This document shows, in pieces, positions 34,841-47,657 of a stretch of DNA of 64,000 nucleotides; the first letter of the stretch is position 1, and each line of letters begins with the position of its first letter. The notes under the pieces are model-generated. The model worked only from the letters and a program-made list of their open reading frames with translations. It was not told the DNA's origin and did no database searches. The stretch covers positions 329,937 through 393,936 of the forward strand of contig CAJQUW010006088.1 of assembly GCA_907163375.1 (NCBI GenBank), written 5' to 3'. The position numbers and the translations under genes were made by a program. The DNA is from Prostheceraeus crozeri (lineage: Eukaryota > Platyhelminthes > Polycladida > Euryleptidae).

Positions 34841-37800
34841 GTTCACCTAACATTATTTCGTCAGTATATTGACATCTGCATATAATCCGTGTGCTATCAA
34901 AATCAAAGCCGTCAAAAAATGGCAACTGCATCAGCAACAATTTCTGAAGAAAGTGAGGAGTCTGGAAAGGGAAGTCGTGGAGGGTACTGTTGATGGAGCA
35001 TGACCGATCGGGAGAGAGTTTTGTCATCAGCTGACGGAAGGGACTGGAGAGTAACAGCTGCCACGTTAAATGTAAGAAAAAACTGCGCTACATTGGATGA
35101 GGCAATGCCGGGTCGCACAGATGAAACGAGGAAGTTAGAAAGCGAAATCACTTTCGGAGTTGCAAGTATATCAGCTGGTCTCCTGTTTCGAAGAAGATAG
35201 CCAACTAGCACTAAAATCTGCTGAAGATGTGCCAAGTCTGTGTGAGAAAAAAATATATAATATATTCATTGACAATGAATATTATGACAAAATCGGTGGT
35301 TGTTAAGATGTTATTCATTATGAAATTGATGTCAACTCAAAATCATTAACTAGTCAAAAATTATTCTTGATGGAATTTAAATCAAATCGGTTGATAAGCC
35401 AAATAGGCCTAATTTACAAGCCCCATGATGAGTAAATTGTGCATCAAAAAAGTGCTTGATATTATGATGACAGCAGGCTATATTTTGTTGCATCGTTATT
35501 TATATTTCTCTGTTTTCAATATCAGCAGAATTCTTTTTTTTTTCAGTTATAAAATTCCATTTTCAATTAAAGTTGACAATCATTGCTGCCTAAATTAAAG
35601 CTACATAAGCGGAAATTAGAATTGTGCATTGGAAATTAATCTTGACATGACTGAAAGTGAAGTTGAGACATCTGAAATATATTTTACCTTGACTGAATTT
35701 AATCTTGAAAAGGTGTACTGAGAAGCATCCACGATCATGAAAAAGTCGATGCTGCTTTTGGCTAGGGAATGGAAAAAATGTTTTTTTGTCTATCCTATTT
35801 TAAATAATCTTTTTACGTGTTTTTTTATTTTTATATTAGCAGTGCTGAAAGTGTTTCAAATCAACATTTTCACTAAAAGACTTAATGAAATAAAAGAAGG
35901 CACAATTTTTTACTAATAAGGCAAAGAGACTTCTTTAATTTGGTAAAGCCTCTAGGTAGAATGCTTTATAATAGCATTTTAATTTTTTTATTATTCATTT
36001 CGGAATGCCTTTCATTTCTTTTTCAATTCATTTTAGTGCACAGGCTCATCACTGAAGTAATAAATGATTTAGCCAGATCAAGCTAAATAAAGCAAAAGGT
36101 GAAAGAAATGTATAATAAATTATCATTTAAGATGATGATAGGAAACAATTGAATACTATAGAACTGGTTTGTCGTAAAAGAAAACAAAGGTTGACAGAAC
36201 AACCAAATTGTATGGATAGAAATTACAGTAAAACCAGTTCTTGATGATTAGGGATATTCACTCAACACACGTCACTCACCTCACTCAACATCACTGAAAG
36301 CACTCAGCGTCTCTTTCATTATCAGAATTAAGTAGGAAACGATCATTTACAAAACCATTCTGAAGTCATCTTCTACATGCAGTCTTCATTAGTTTGGTAA
36401 CCTTGCCATGGTGATGCTGGTAACAATCAATAATAGCTCCGCAATTCCACATAAATTCTGCCACCGTAGACTCGATTATCGATGCCTGCAGTTATAGAGT
36501 AAACTTTACTGGCTCTAACAGTATTGCGAAAGTGCGCTTGTTAAAAGATTGCTTTGCTGACATTTCATGCGCAGCTATGCATATACAGAAGGGATTATAT
36601 CGTCTTAGAAATTGTGGGTCGTGTATCGAAAAAAAGAAAGGACGCATGTTGCAGGAAAAAACAATACATGTATATATAAAAGAAATTAAAAAAGCTTATC
36701 AAAAACACAGTTTAAACATATGTTTAAAATGTCATGTTTTAAAAATCGCAACCCTACTTTTTACACCTGCCACTTTACCCAAGCTCAAATGCAAATAATT
36801 TAAAATCTCCCAAAAACAAGGGAGGATGGACGAATACGTTGACAGGGTGCCTAGTCGCATGCTTCCTGTACTTATTGTTCTTACTTTGTGCATCCTACTG
36901 AGGTCGGTACCTATTAATATGCTTAATGCACTTACTTTGGATACGATGTACGTACTTCCTGCGCTTTTTGAATTGAGTTGACGAGCTTCTGTTTTCATGC
37001 ATGAAGAGTGTGTTCTTAATTGTTTGTTAAATATAAATTACAATGAAATTTTGATGTAGTAATTTCATCATTTGTATAAAGTCGAATGTGTACTTACCGT
37101 CATGTTGACAGTTCTTAAGACGTAAATTTCGTGTTGACTATCGATGCGCTTTGTAGAGAGTATTAACAATTTTCGATGATTTATGGAGGTGCTTCAAAGC
37201 TCTTGATTTCGGTGGTGGGGTTGAAATAGATGTTATATCCAAATTGACAGCCGCAGAGGGAAAATCTTGTGCAGAAGTACAACAGACGACCAACAACAGA
37301 ATCCAATATTAGAGACCGAACTGGGTTCTCAAAGTTTTTTGAGTTCTTGACGCACTTTTAGACGGAGCAACCAGTCATTGCGTATATTCACAGTGACATA
37401 TTGGAAGAAGCTATCAAATGATATCTTCGACGTATCTTGAAGGACTTGAGGAATCTCCTAGGTGCGCTTGCAAAGGATCTCTGTCAGAAAATTTGCTTTC
37501 AGCGCATCAGGTGGATGTTGGGTTAGCTGGTCATCAGACTGACAAGAGAAAAAGTGGATCCATTAAAAAAGTTCTATGAAGAACGGCGAAAATTTGCACG
37601 TCATCGCGAAACTGAGTGACAGGTCAGCAGTAGTAGAATCACTCACGAAATTTCTGAGAGGAGTTGCCTCAGACTTGTCTTCAGGCTGGCTCAGACCAGT
37701 CAACAAATCAAAGAGTCAGTTAAGGCTTTTTGTGAAACCAGGCTATACAAATATCAGTGATTTAGTTCCTCCATAAAGAAGGAGGCAAAAGACAGTAAGG

Positions 37801-38194
37801 AAAGAGAAGAAAAGAAGGGACTGGAAAATGAGCTGAAGTGTTTTTGGAAATAAAGAATAGACAACTACTGAGTTAGATCACTAAGAGACGTGAGAGATCT
37901 GAAGATACACGCCGACAGGTTTAGGTTTCCTTCATTCTCGAAAACAAGTAGATAATTGAACCAATTTAGAGCAAATTATCTGAATGCAATGCCTTTATTC
38001 TGAAGCACAGATCGCGTTAGTTGCATCTGTGTCGTTTGGAGCCAAAATCCGATGTGTATCCTTGAAATGTCGTTCCTAGAGGTAGAATACTTAACGTGTG
38101 CTTTCCATTTAGAGTGATAACTTCATGAGTAATTTCAATTGTTTTATAAGTAGACGCAAGATGTTGGAGCTTGTCACTTGACTGAGCACTATTT
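34841..38194. other. Intergenic or intronic DNA, no feature recognised
   Basis: AT-rich. The frames at 34912-35235 (minus) and 37576-37776 (plus) have no recognisable domain. 36830-36960 contains loose short repeats of a CTTACTTTG-type motif. No exon is called. Confidence 0.4.
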
Positions 38195-41100
38195 TTTTAT
38201 TTTAACAACCCCTTTCTCCCATATAAATGGGGTAGGGGGGATTCATACAAACAAGATAAAAAGGAGACAGTTCATATACATCATAAAATTCATGGAAACA
38301 CAAACTAGCTACAGTCCACAAACCATCAGGGTAACACCACATGAAACGATATCAGGAAACACAGTCATGTAAAATGTCAGCCGCTCCATACTTCAACCAC
38401 CTTGTGCACAGTTCTCCGCCATACGACTCTGTCTTCTGCGTCGCTTCTCCAACTTCTCCAATCTTCCTCCGCCTTCTGGAAATCTCTTTTGACACAGTCA
38501 CTCCAACGAATTCTCGGTCTTCCTCTTCTTCGCACACTCATTTCTTGCTCCATTCGCCTGGGTAGCCTCTGCTCATTCATTCTTGCCACATGTCCGGCCC
38601 AAGATAGTCTCTTTCCCACAATCTTCTGAGTCATCGTTCGTTTCAGTCCGACTTCGAGTCTCATTTCTACAAGTTTTCTTCTGTCAACCAACTTCACTCC
38701 ACACAACCTCCTCAGCCAATTTTTCTCGCACACTTGCAGTCTATCTTGCTGATCTTTGGTGAACGCCATTGTTTCCAGACCATATGTGACTGCTGGAATT
38801 ACACACACCTCTAACACTTTCCGTCTGATATCTTTGCTGATCCTTCTGTCTCCCAACACTCCTGCCACTTTCTGATAGGCTCCGACCCCTGCTCTAATTC
38901 TCCTATTCACTTCCATTTCGCTCCGCCCATCTTCCGCTGCCACACCTCCCAAGTACTTGAAGCCCTTTGTCTGCTTTAGCTGAATTCCTTGCACCTCAAC
39001 ACTTATGTCCTTTGGCTCCTTTCCGACCCACATTACTTCCGTCTTATCCAAATTGATGCGCAGACCATGCCTTTGGAAATTCTGCGCCCACTTTTCCAGT
39101 TGATCTTGTAGCTCCACCTCGTCTTTCGTTATCACAGCTAGATCGTCAGCATACATTATCTTGTTCATTGCATCATGTTCTTCGCTTTTCCTTGACAACA
39201 ATTCCATAATCAGAATGAACAAAAATGGACTTAAAGCACTTCCTTGTCTGAGCCCTGTTTTTATTTGGAAATCTTCGCTGATGTTATCTCCAACTATCAC
39301 TGCCGCTCTGGTTCTTTCGCACATCTTTTCGATAAATATCACCGCTTTCTCTCCAGCATTTAACCATCTCAGGGTTGCCACCACTAGGGGTCTAGGGACG
39401 CTGTCATAAGCTTTCTCTAAATCTACGAATCCTATCGCTATGTTTTCTTCTCTTTCAATCGTCTTCTCCATCTTCTGTCTCACCACAAACATACCATCCG
39501 ATGTACTTCTACCTTTTCTGAAACCTTGCTGCTCCTCTCCAATTTCGTGTTCCACTTGTGATCTCAGCCTTCCGTCGATTATGCGCTCCAACAATTTCAT
39601 CACTTGACTTAGAATAGTGATTCCTCTGTATTTCACAGGGTCCTGTCGACATCCTTTTCCTTTCCAAATGGGGACAATCAAACACAGCCTCCAGTCCTCT
39701 GTGATTTCCCCTTTTTCATAGCACAGCCAAAAAAGTCTAGCTAGCCATTCAATACCTGTTTTCCCCGCTGCCCTCAACATTTTGGTCGTTATTTCATCCT
39801 TGCCAGTTGCTTTTCCTGTCTTCATCTTTCTCAATGAGGTCTCGATTTCTTCTGTCTTGATTTTCTTCTCTACCGTCTTCGATCTCACACTACAAGGAAG
39901 TTCAACTTCGCTGCGCCCTTCGTTGTTCAGCAACTCTTGAAAATACTCTTTCCACACCTTCGTGATCTGCTGCGGACACGAAACAATCACTCCGTCTTTG
40001 TTTCTTACATCCTGGACGGCCACCACATCCTTCTCTTCCTGCTCCCTTGCTTTTGCGAGTCGGTAAATTTGTTTTCTTCCTCTATCATTCTCTATTGCTT
40101 CATACAGCCCTCGCTCTGCCTCTTCTTTTGCCTGTGCCACTACCTTCTTTGTTTGATTCTTGATTTCCTTATACTTTCGTGTTAAAACCTCCTTCTTCGC
40201 TTTGTCATCACTCACGCTTTCTACCTCCTTCCAGGCTGTTCTTTTCTCTTTCATCACCTTTCTGACTTCTTCATTCCACCTCCATTGCTGTTTTCGACGG
40301 CCCCCATTCTTTCCATTTGTCCTGCCGACCACTTTCTCTGCTGCTCCGATGAATGCTTTTCTGAACAGATCCCACTCCTCTTCGATTCCACCAGGGGTTT
40401 CGCTCAGTTTACAGAAGGCATCATTGATCTCACTTTCGTATTCTTCTAACTTTTCTCCCTTACATCTCCACCACCTGATGATTTTCCATCCCATTCGTTT
40501 CTTTTCTTGCCTCTCCGTATACCGTAGCGTCCAAACCTGTGGCTTGTGCTGAGTTGTCACGTGTTCACCGGCTAGCACTTTGCAGTCTTTGATCCTCCAC
40601 TTCTGGTTCTGTTTCATTACAATCCAATCGATTTCGGTCCTGTGCTCCCCACTTCTGTATGTGATCTTGTGAGATTCTCTTTTCTGGAAGAACGTCTGAA
40701 CTATGGCCAACCCATTTCTTTCGACCAGCTGCACCCACTCTCTGCCCTCAACATTTCTCTCTCCCCATCCGAATTGACCAACACTCCTCTCTTCCCCTTG
40801 CATCCGTTGCCCGATATGCGCATTGAAATCACCTGCTAAACAAAATATTTCATCCTCACCCACTAAATGTATCATTTCCTCAACCTTTTCTCTGAATTCG
40901 TTTTTCTCTCTATGGTTCCGTCCTACTTGTGGGGCATAGACGGACATCACACACATTTTCTTCGAACCGATCGTTAGCCAAACCATCAAGATCCTACCTT
41001 TCCACCTCTCCGTACGCCACACTTTCTCAACAAGGTCCTTCTCCAGAATCACACCCACCCCATCAGACTTTCCATCCCCTCCTGCATGAATCAGTTTGAA

Positions 41101-41590
41101 CCCATCTTCAATCATCCTTGCTCTATCCGACTTCCACTTCGTTTCCTGTACACACAAAATCTTACACCTTCTCCTCTTCATAAAATCCACTACTTCAGCA
41201 CTCCTTCCCGACAACGGTCCCACATTCAAAGTCGCCATCCTAATCAGTTTTCTTTCTTCGGGTCTTCGCATATTTTTCGCCGATGCCCGGTTTTTCGGCG
41301 CGTCGGTTGCCCCGGACGCGGTAGCCTCCACCGATTTATCCTTTACTTGCATGAATCCATGAACGAATGGGTCAGAATACTCCTATACAGCGCTGCCCTG
41401 GCTGACCTGTTGGAGGTTTTCTGTTAGGGGTTTCTCCCTTCGCCTTTGATTTGCCCCAAGGCGCGGACTAGCCTTTTTCGTGCGAGGCGCCAATCCTGTA
41501 GCAGCCTGACATCCAACCGTTGTTGTCTCCTACGGCGCAGCAGGGGTGAAAGGTTTTATGGCGCCTTAGCTCGCCAGGTGATTACTGCTT
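38195..41590 (-). mobile_element. RTE-type LINE with uninterrupted coding region
   Basis: A minus-strand non-LTR retrotransposon. The 5' region runs from about 41590 to the ATG at 41352. The coding region is a single frame, and a 3' region of about 180 bp ends near GGGGTTGTTAAAATAAAA. The exact ends and any target duplication were not resolved. An intact 991-codon frame suggests a recent insertion, possibly still competent. Confidence 0.85.
38377..41352 (-). CDS. RTE endonuclease/reverse transcriptase, intact
   Basis: The protein has 991 residues and no stops. An in-frame stop lies seven codons before the chosen ATG. An apurinic-type endonuclease comes first: RMATLNVGPLSGR, CVQETKW (Glu70), SVYAPQVGR, LAGDFNAHIG (Asp175) and EIDWIVM. 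The SDH box is replaced by TTQHK, as is usual in this group. The reverse transcriptase follows with VPIWKGKGCRQDPVKYRGI, GFVDLEKAYDSVPR, TGLRQGSALSPFLFIL and MYADDLAVI (Tyr734-Asp737). The thumb and C-terminus read GFKYLGGVAAEDG, RRLCGVKLVDR, LSWAGHVARM and RRRGRPRIRW. It nicks DNA and copies its own RNA at the nick. Unlike the RTE at 50877-54312 it has no PHD finger after the active site. Confidence 0.93.
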   Translation of the reverse strand: MQVKDKSVEATASGATDAPKNRASAKNMRRPEERKLIRMATLNVGPLSGRSAEVVDFMKRRRCKILCVQETKWKSDRARMIEDGFKLIHAGGDGKSDGVGVILEKDLVEKVWRTERWKGRILMVWLTIGSKKMCVMSVYAPQVGRNHREKNEFREKVEEMIHLVGEDEIFCLAGDFNAHIGQRMQGEERSVGQFGWGERNVEGREWVQLVERNGLAIVQTFFQKRESHKITYRSGEHRTEIDWIVMKQNQKWRIKDCKVLAGEHVTTQHKPQVWTLRYTERQEKKRMGWKIIRWWRCKGEKLEEYESEINDAFCKLSETPGGIEEEWDLFRKAFIGAAEKVVGRTNGKNGGRRKQQWRWNEEVRKVMKEKRTAWKEVESVSDDKAKKEVLTRKYKEIKNQTKKVVAQAKEEAERGLYEAIENDRGRKQIYRLAKAREQEEKDVVAVQDVRNKDGVIVSCPQQITKVWKEYFQELLNNEGRSEVELPCSVRSKTVEKKIKTEEIETSLRKMKTGKATGKDEITTKMLRAAGKTGIEWLARLFWLCYEKGEITEDWRLCLIVPIWKGKGCRQDPVKYRGITILSQVMKLLERIIDGRLRSQVEHEIGEEQQGFRKGRSTSDGMFVVRQKMEKTIEREENIAIGFVDLEKAYDSVPRPLVVATLRWLNAGEKAVIFIEKMCERTRAAVIVGDNISEDFQIKTGLRQGSALSPFLFILIMELLSRKSEEHDAMNKIMYADDLAVITKDEVELQDQLEKWAQNFQRHGLRINLDKTEVMWVGKEPKDISVEVQGIQLKQTKGFKYLGGVAAEDGRSEMEVNRRIRAGVGAYQKVAGVLGDRRISKDIRRKVLEVCVIPAVTYGLETMAFTKDQQDRLQVCEKNWLRRLCGVKLVDRRKLVEMRLEVGLKRTMTQKIVGKRLSWAGHVARMNEQRLPRRMEQEMSVRRRGRPRIRWSDCVKRDFQKAEEDWRSWRSDAEDRVVWRRTVHKVVEVWSG

Positions 41591-41849
41591 AGCAAATACA
41601 ATGAGGCGAATTTTGGTACTTCGGTGATTAACAAATTGTCTAAGAACATGAAAAAAGTCTAAGTGCATTGACATTTCGATTAAATCATATTCCTGATTTT
41701 TTCACAACAATGAGATGGATTAATGGTATCTTTATGAAATACAATAAAAGAGGCAATATAATATAATATAATAGAAAATATTTGCAAAATGGAAATCAAA
41801 TATGATGAAGTCAATACGTTACGAAGGGATACACTTCAAGTCTGATAGT

Positions 41850-42530
41850 CCATTAAAAACCAACGTTGAGAGAATTGTAAAACAGTTCTGGATCTTACAA
41901 AGGGGCAAAAGGGCACTAACAGTAGGTCACCAGAAAAATGAGGAACTATGGGAAACTCAGGATGACTTACGGAAAAGGTTGACATGCTCATTTATGCAAA
42001 GACGATAGAAGTTCGATGCAGTGCTTTCACATTCACAACAAGTGCCAGAAATTATTCCACGAGATCTTTTGAAAATTCTCTCTACTTGATGTTTTGCTTC
42101 AGAACTGTAAATGCCAAAGAATGTCGTGCAATACAATGCGATACTTTGAGCAGTTGCATTGAAAACAATCAACATTGTTTTCTTGATTTAGAAAACCTTT
42201 CAAAACTTTTTCATTAGATACAATCTTCTGTTACAGATCAAAAGCGCGTCATTGAAATATGACAACTCTTTATTCCATGTAACACCAAGGATTTTGAATT
42301 CTTCCACAATATTGAACTGAAAAGGGTGGTAAACAGAAAAATTCTTCTTGAAAATACAAACACCTCTTGTTTTACCCTCATTTAATTTCAGAAAATTTGC
42401 TTGGGTCCATTCTTTGATCGAATAAAACTATTCGAAAACTATTTCTAGTGACTGATTGACATTCGATCTGACAATTGGACAGATTTCACATACGTCATCT
42501 GCACACATCGTCAACGTGAATTCACAATTT
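41850..42530 (-). mobile_element. LINE reverse-transcriptase fragment abutting a Penelope-like fossil
   Basis: The minus strand gives MCADDVCEICPIV, WTQANFLKLNEGKTRG and FKILGVTWNKELSF in order. After frame changes comes YCTTFFGIYSSEAKHQVERI with FKRSRGII. This is the active site, thumb and C-terminal order of a Jockey-superfamily LINE. It is 5'-truncated just before the active site and interrupted several times. Confidence 0.6.
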
Positions 42531-44815
42531 ACAACTTTGAAATTTACAATCTTTAAACTTTTCGATGATTTTAAAGTGTTCGCTGAAGGATAAATAATTT
42601 TATGATAGACTTTAGGTTTATTAGGATTGAGAGTGGGTACAAATGGGATAATTTTTTGTTCGTTATTCTCTATTCTAGTAGTGTATTTTACTCTCTGCTT
42701 CGCTCTAGTAATCGTATTAACTACAAGCTGTGACGGGTATTTTAAGTCAATCAATTTTTCTTTTAGCTCGAGAAAGCGAGTAACTTTTTTTGATTTTCAG
42801 ACACGATTCTTTCAATTCTGTAGGCTAAAACAAATGGCATGTTTCTCATAATGTGCCTTGGGTGATTCGACGTAAACAGAATGTAACTGAAAATGTCAGT
42901 GGGCTTATTATATATATCGGTTTCTATAGTTTGCTTACGGGTAATCTTATAAACCAAAACTTCTAAAAAGTTCAACACCTGGTCATTCTGTTGTACAGTG
43001 AAGTTTATTGAAGGGTGCAGACTATTTGTTAATTGATTAAATTGATTTAAGTCACCGTATTCCCTGTTCCACATCAGCCAGCAGTCATCCAGATACCGGG
43101 TCCAGGATGTGATGATTTCATCTGATGCGTTGTTAGAATGAACTTCTTTGATTCTTTTATATATTTTAATTTCTATAAACCCCATCACTAAATTTGCATG
43201 TGTGAGTGCGACCTGAGTACCCATGGCTGTTCCTTGGAGCTGCAAGTAATAAATATTTTCAAAGGTGAAGTAGTTGTTGCGTAAAATGAAATCAATACCT
43301 TAATCGGTGATCAAATCTATGTGGTATATGATCCGCTCATTTATCTAAACAAAATTTAATGGATTGTAGACCTAAGTCATGAGATATTGAGGTGCAGAGC
43401 GATACTACATCATAAGTTACGAAGCAGCAATACTCTGAATATACTTTTGGCAGTTTTTCAAGGAAGTGTAATGTATCTTTACAGTAACTAGATAAATTTG
43501 CAACCAGTGGTTCGAGAACTTCATCCAGAAAGGCACTGAGGTGGCTGGTAGGTGCAAAACGACAACTGATTATTGGTCGAAATCTTAAGTCGTGCGGTGG
43601 ATTCATTTTGCAATAGCCATAATTATCGGTTACTATTTCATTGAAGTATGTCTCGTGATTGTGTAGTTTAGGAAGTCCATAAAAGTAAGGTATGCTATAT
43701 TCAAATTTAGTAAGATAATCAAATTCTTTAGCAGTTGACATCGATTTATGCTTATTGCACAGACATTTTATTTTATTCATTGTTGTACTGCAATTATATT
43801 TATCTGTATTCTAATAAGTTTGTTCATCATTTAGATGCTCACTTTTAAGTCTATGACTATAGAATTCGTAGTCCAAAATGACTTTCACGCCACCTTTATC
43901 TGCCTGAGTCCACTGTAAATTATCGTTTTCTTGTAACATAACGAGAGCACGTCGCTCATTTAATGAAATATTATTTACCCAATGCCCACTATTACCGGCA
44001 TGTTGAACTGAACAGTTAGCTGCCTGATTATCAATCAAGTTAATTACACCGTCAACGTCTGAATTTAAACCTTTGGAAAGGGTAAAATCCGATCTATTCC
44101 ATTTTAAATTGAGGCTTAGAAAGATTGTCCTGATCAGAAATATTGCTATCTTGAAAGAAGTAATCATGAAGACGAATTTTTCTACAAAATTCGAGAGTGT
44201 CTTTTTCCAATTCTTCAATGTTTACACGAGGAGTAGGAGTAAACTTGGAACCTTTAGATAGCAGATTTCTAGCATTGGTATCTAAATCAAAAGAAGCCAA
44301 ATTCAAAACAGTGATACCTTTCCTGCCCCTCCCTCTCCTAAAAAAGGATTGCTAGCATTTGCATCATTAGAAACATCATCCTCTCTCCAATTGTCATCAA
44401 TAAAATTATTCCTATTATAATTTCTGTAATTATTTCTGCCAAAATTCCTGTTGAAGTTAGACAGGTATGGATTATTTAGATTTCTATAATTTCTATTAAT
44501 AACACGATTATTTCTCCTAAAGTTCGGCCTATAATAATCAGTATTATGCCTCCTAGAATTAGAAATTGAATTGTGAGAAGAAAATTGGTTCCTGTTAGCA
44601 AGTCTTTGGTAATTGTTTGTCCTATTATTCTTAGAAATACTGTCCAGAGGCAGCAAATGTTTATCGGATTCGAAGAACTTACTCTTGGTATCACAAATCG
44701 TTTTACTTAAATTTTCTTCCTTTTTTACAGACTCTTGCCATTTTGATATTTGACGTTGAGCCTCATCATCCGAAAAGGCATTATTAAAATATGCATCAAC
44801 TTCATCGTCTACCCT
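42531..44815 (-). mobile_element. Penelope-like element fossil, long copy
   Basis: A minus-strand Penelope-like retroelement covering most of the protein. The N-terminal part is rich in Asn and Arg (44303-44810). A conserved central part contains QADKGGVKVI. The reverse transcriptase has YGLPKLHN, RFRPIISC, FVTYDVVSL, LQGTAMGTQVALTHANLVMG, RYLDDCWLM and NFLEVLVYK. No GIY-YIG segment was seen at its 3' side, where a LINE fragment begins. The 5' side abuts a long TA microsatellite. It has several breaks and is not functional, but its domains are still easy to read, so it is of middle age. Confidence 0.85.
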
Positions 44816-44818
44816 GTG

Positions 44819-46038
<1,220 letters not shown>

Positions 46039-47124
46039 CTTTCAGAATGCCAAAGGCAAAAGCAAAAGGAAAAGGTCGAAAAAATGAAGACGATTTTTTT
46101 GATAAAAAAGAAGAAGAAGTTGGTAGCAAGTTGAATAATGTCAAGAAAGACACTCCTGCGGAAGTGAAAAAGGCTAAGGGTAAGGGAAGGAACAGAAGGG
46201 AGGACGATGAGCTTGAAAATGCGGGAATAACGGATGCTATGAAAAATTTATCGGTGAATGATGACTCAGAGCAGATGAGTCGAGCTGAAAAGCGGAAAGC
46301 TAAACAGCAGCAGAAGAAACAGAAACAGTCCCAAGTTAAGTCAAAAGCTGAGTCGGAAGATGAAGAATCCGATGATGACACTTGGAAAAATGAGGACAAA
46401 GGAAAATCGAAGAAGGGTTCAAAGGCTTTTGCAGCATTAGAAGTAGATGATGCGTCGATGGATGAATCCAATGATGAAGACGAGATTTTACCGAAGAAGA
46501 AAGATAAAAAAGTCAAAGGAAAAGGACATATAAGTTTTGCAGATTTAGAGGTTGAAGATGGTTCTATGGATGAAGAGGAAGTTTCAGATGTGCCAGTGAC
46601 AAGTAAGTGCACGAAAAATGGTGAAAGTAAGGAGAAAACGAGTTTTGCTGAGCTGGAGGTAGAGGAGGGTGCTGTGGATGAAGACACAGAAATGTCTGAG
46701 GCAGTGAAAAAGAAGACACAGCAGAAGGGGAAGAATAAACAAAAAGGTAAGGGAAAGTCAAAATTCGCCGAATTAGACGTGGAGGATGCTGAACAGGAAG
46801 TTCCTCAGAATGGAGATGATACGAATGTGCCCCGTGATGAAGCCTCTGAAGAAAAGCAAGTCAAGGTAAATGGAGATGTGACGACTGGAGCAAAATCAAA
46901 GAAGAAAAAATCCAAGGGATTCGCTGCTTTGATGGAGCAGATGGAGAAGGATGATGAGCCGACTGGACCAACATTAGAAGAAGAAGCGAAGCAAATTGAG
47001 GAACAGCAAGTGAAGACTGTTGAACCAGAAGAGGTCACAGATGAGATCGATGATGAGAATCGTGATGGACTCGCAGCTATTGAGCAAAAGCAAAGAGAGG
47101 AAGCAGAAGCTGCAGGTCCTAAAG
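46039..47124 (+). CDS. ABCF1: ABCF1, first coding exon (charged eIF2-binding tail)
   Basis: The exon starts after TTTTGCAG, the ATG is at 46047, and the frame runs 359 codons to a GTAAGT donor at 47125. It encodes the long, low-complexity Lys/Glu/Asp-rich tail typical of ABCF1, the cytosolic ATPase that binds eIF2 and ribosomes and promotes translation initiation. In this sequence the tail carries five FA-x-L repeats (Phe at residues 128, 164, 200, 240 and 292), the first four continuing as LEVEDG-like or LDVED acidic blocks. Human ABCF1 has similar FAAL motifs in its tail. Identity rests on the in-phase downstream exons. At least one untranslated exon probably lies upstream, since an acceptor precedes the ATG by 8 bases. 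Confidence 0.92.
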
Positions 47125-47657
47125 GTAAGTTTTAACTTTGTTTCCTTGCAATGTCTTTTCTTGTTAGTAAAGCGCATCGTATTATCATTTAAATAAAAAT
47201 ATCAAGTTGCGAGCATCTACATCAAGTAATAGGGAAATGCTTTATAGTTTGGGCTACTCTCGATTGAGGTTACACAGTATTTGCACGGATCTAAAAATTG
47301 CCGTCATTTGTGCCACAGTACAAGAAGACTAAGGAATAAAGTTGACCTTCTTTTCGCGGTGTAATTTATCATAAGTAAAAGCTGTGGAAGCAAAAAGGGA
47401 AGAAGAATTTTCAAAAGTGGGCAAATATTTGATACAATCCTTCTCTATGTATGCAAAGATTAATCTTAACTTCTATGATCAAACACCGTTAAACCAAGTA
47501 AGAAATCGAAGTTTCGACTGCTAGTAGAATTAAATATTCGTGCAAAATCCATGAGGATCGTAGAGCACTCCTTCATTTCCACTGTCATAAGCTGCATTAA
47601 TCGACGTCTTCACACGCGACAGAGAAATGGTCATTTACAAGGCTTTTGAAGGAACAA
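47125..47657. other. ABCF1 intron, no feature recognised
   Basis: Ordinary AT-rich intron sequence between the first coding exon and the Penelope-like fossil. Confidence 0.4.

Noticed and set aside
34912-35235. 107-codon minus-strand frame beside the mariner
   Set aside because: No recognisable domain, and overlapping frames are open on the other strand too.
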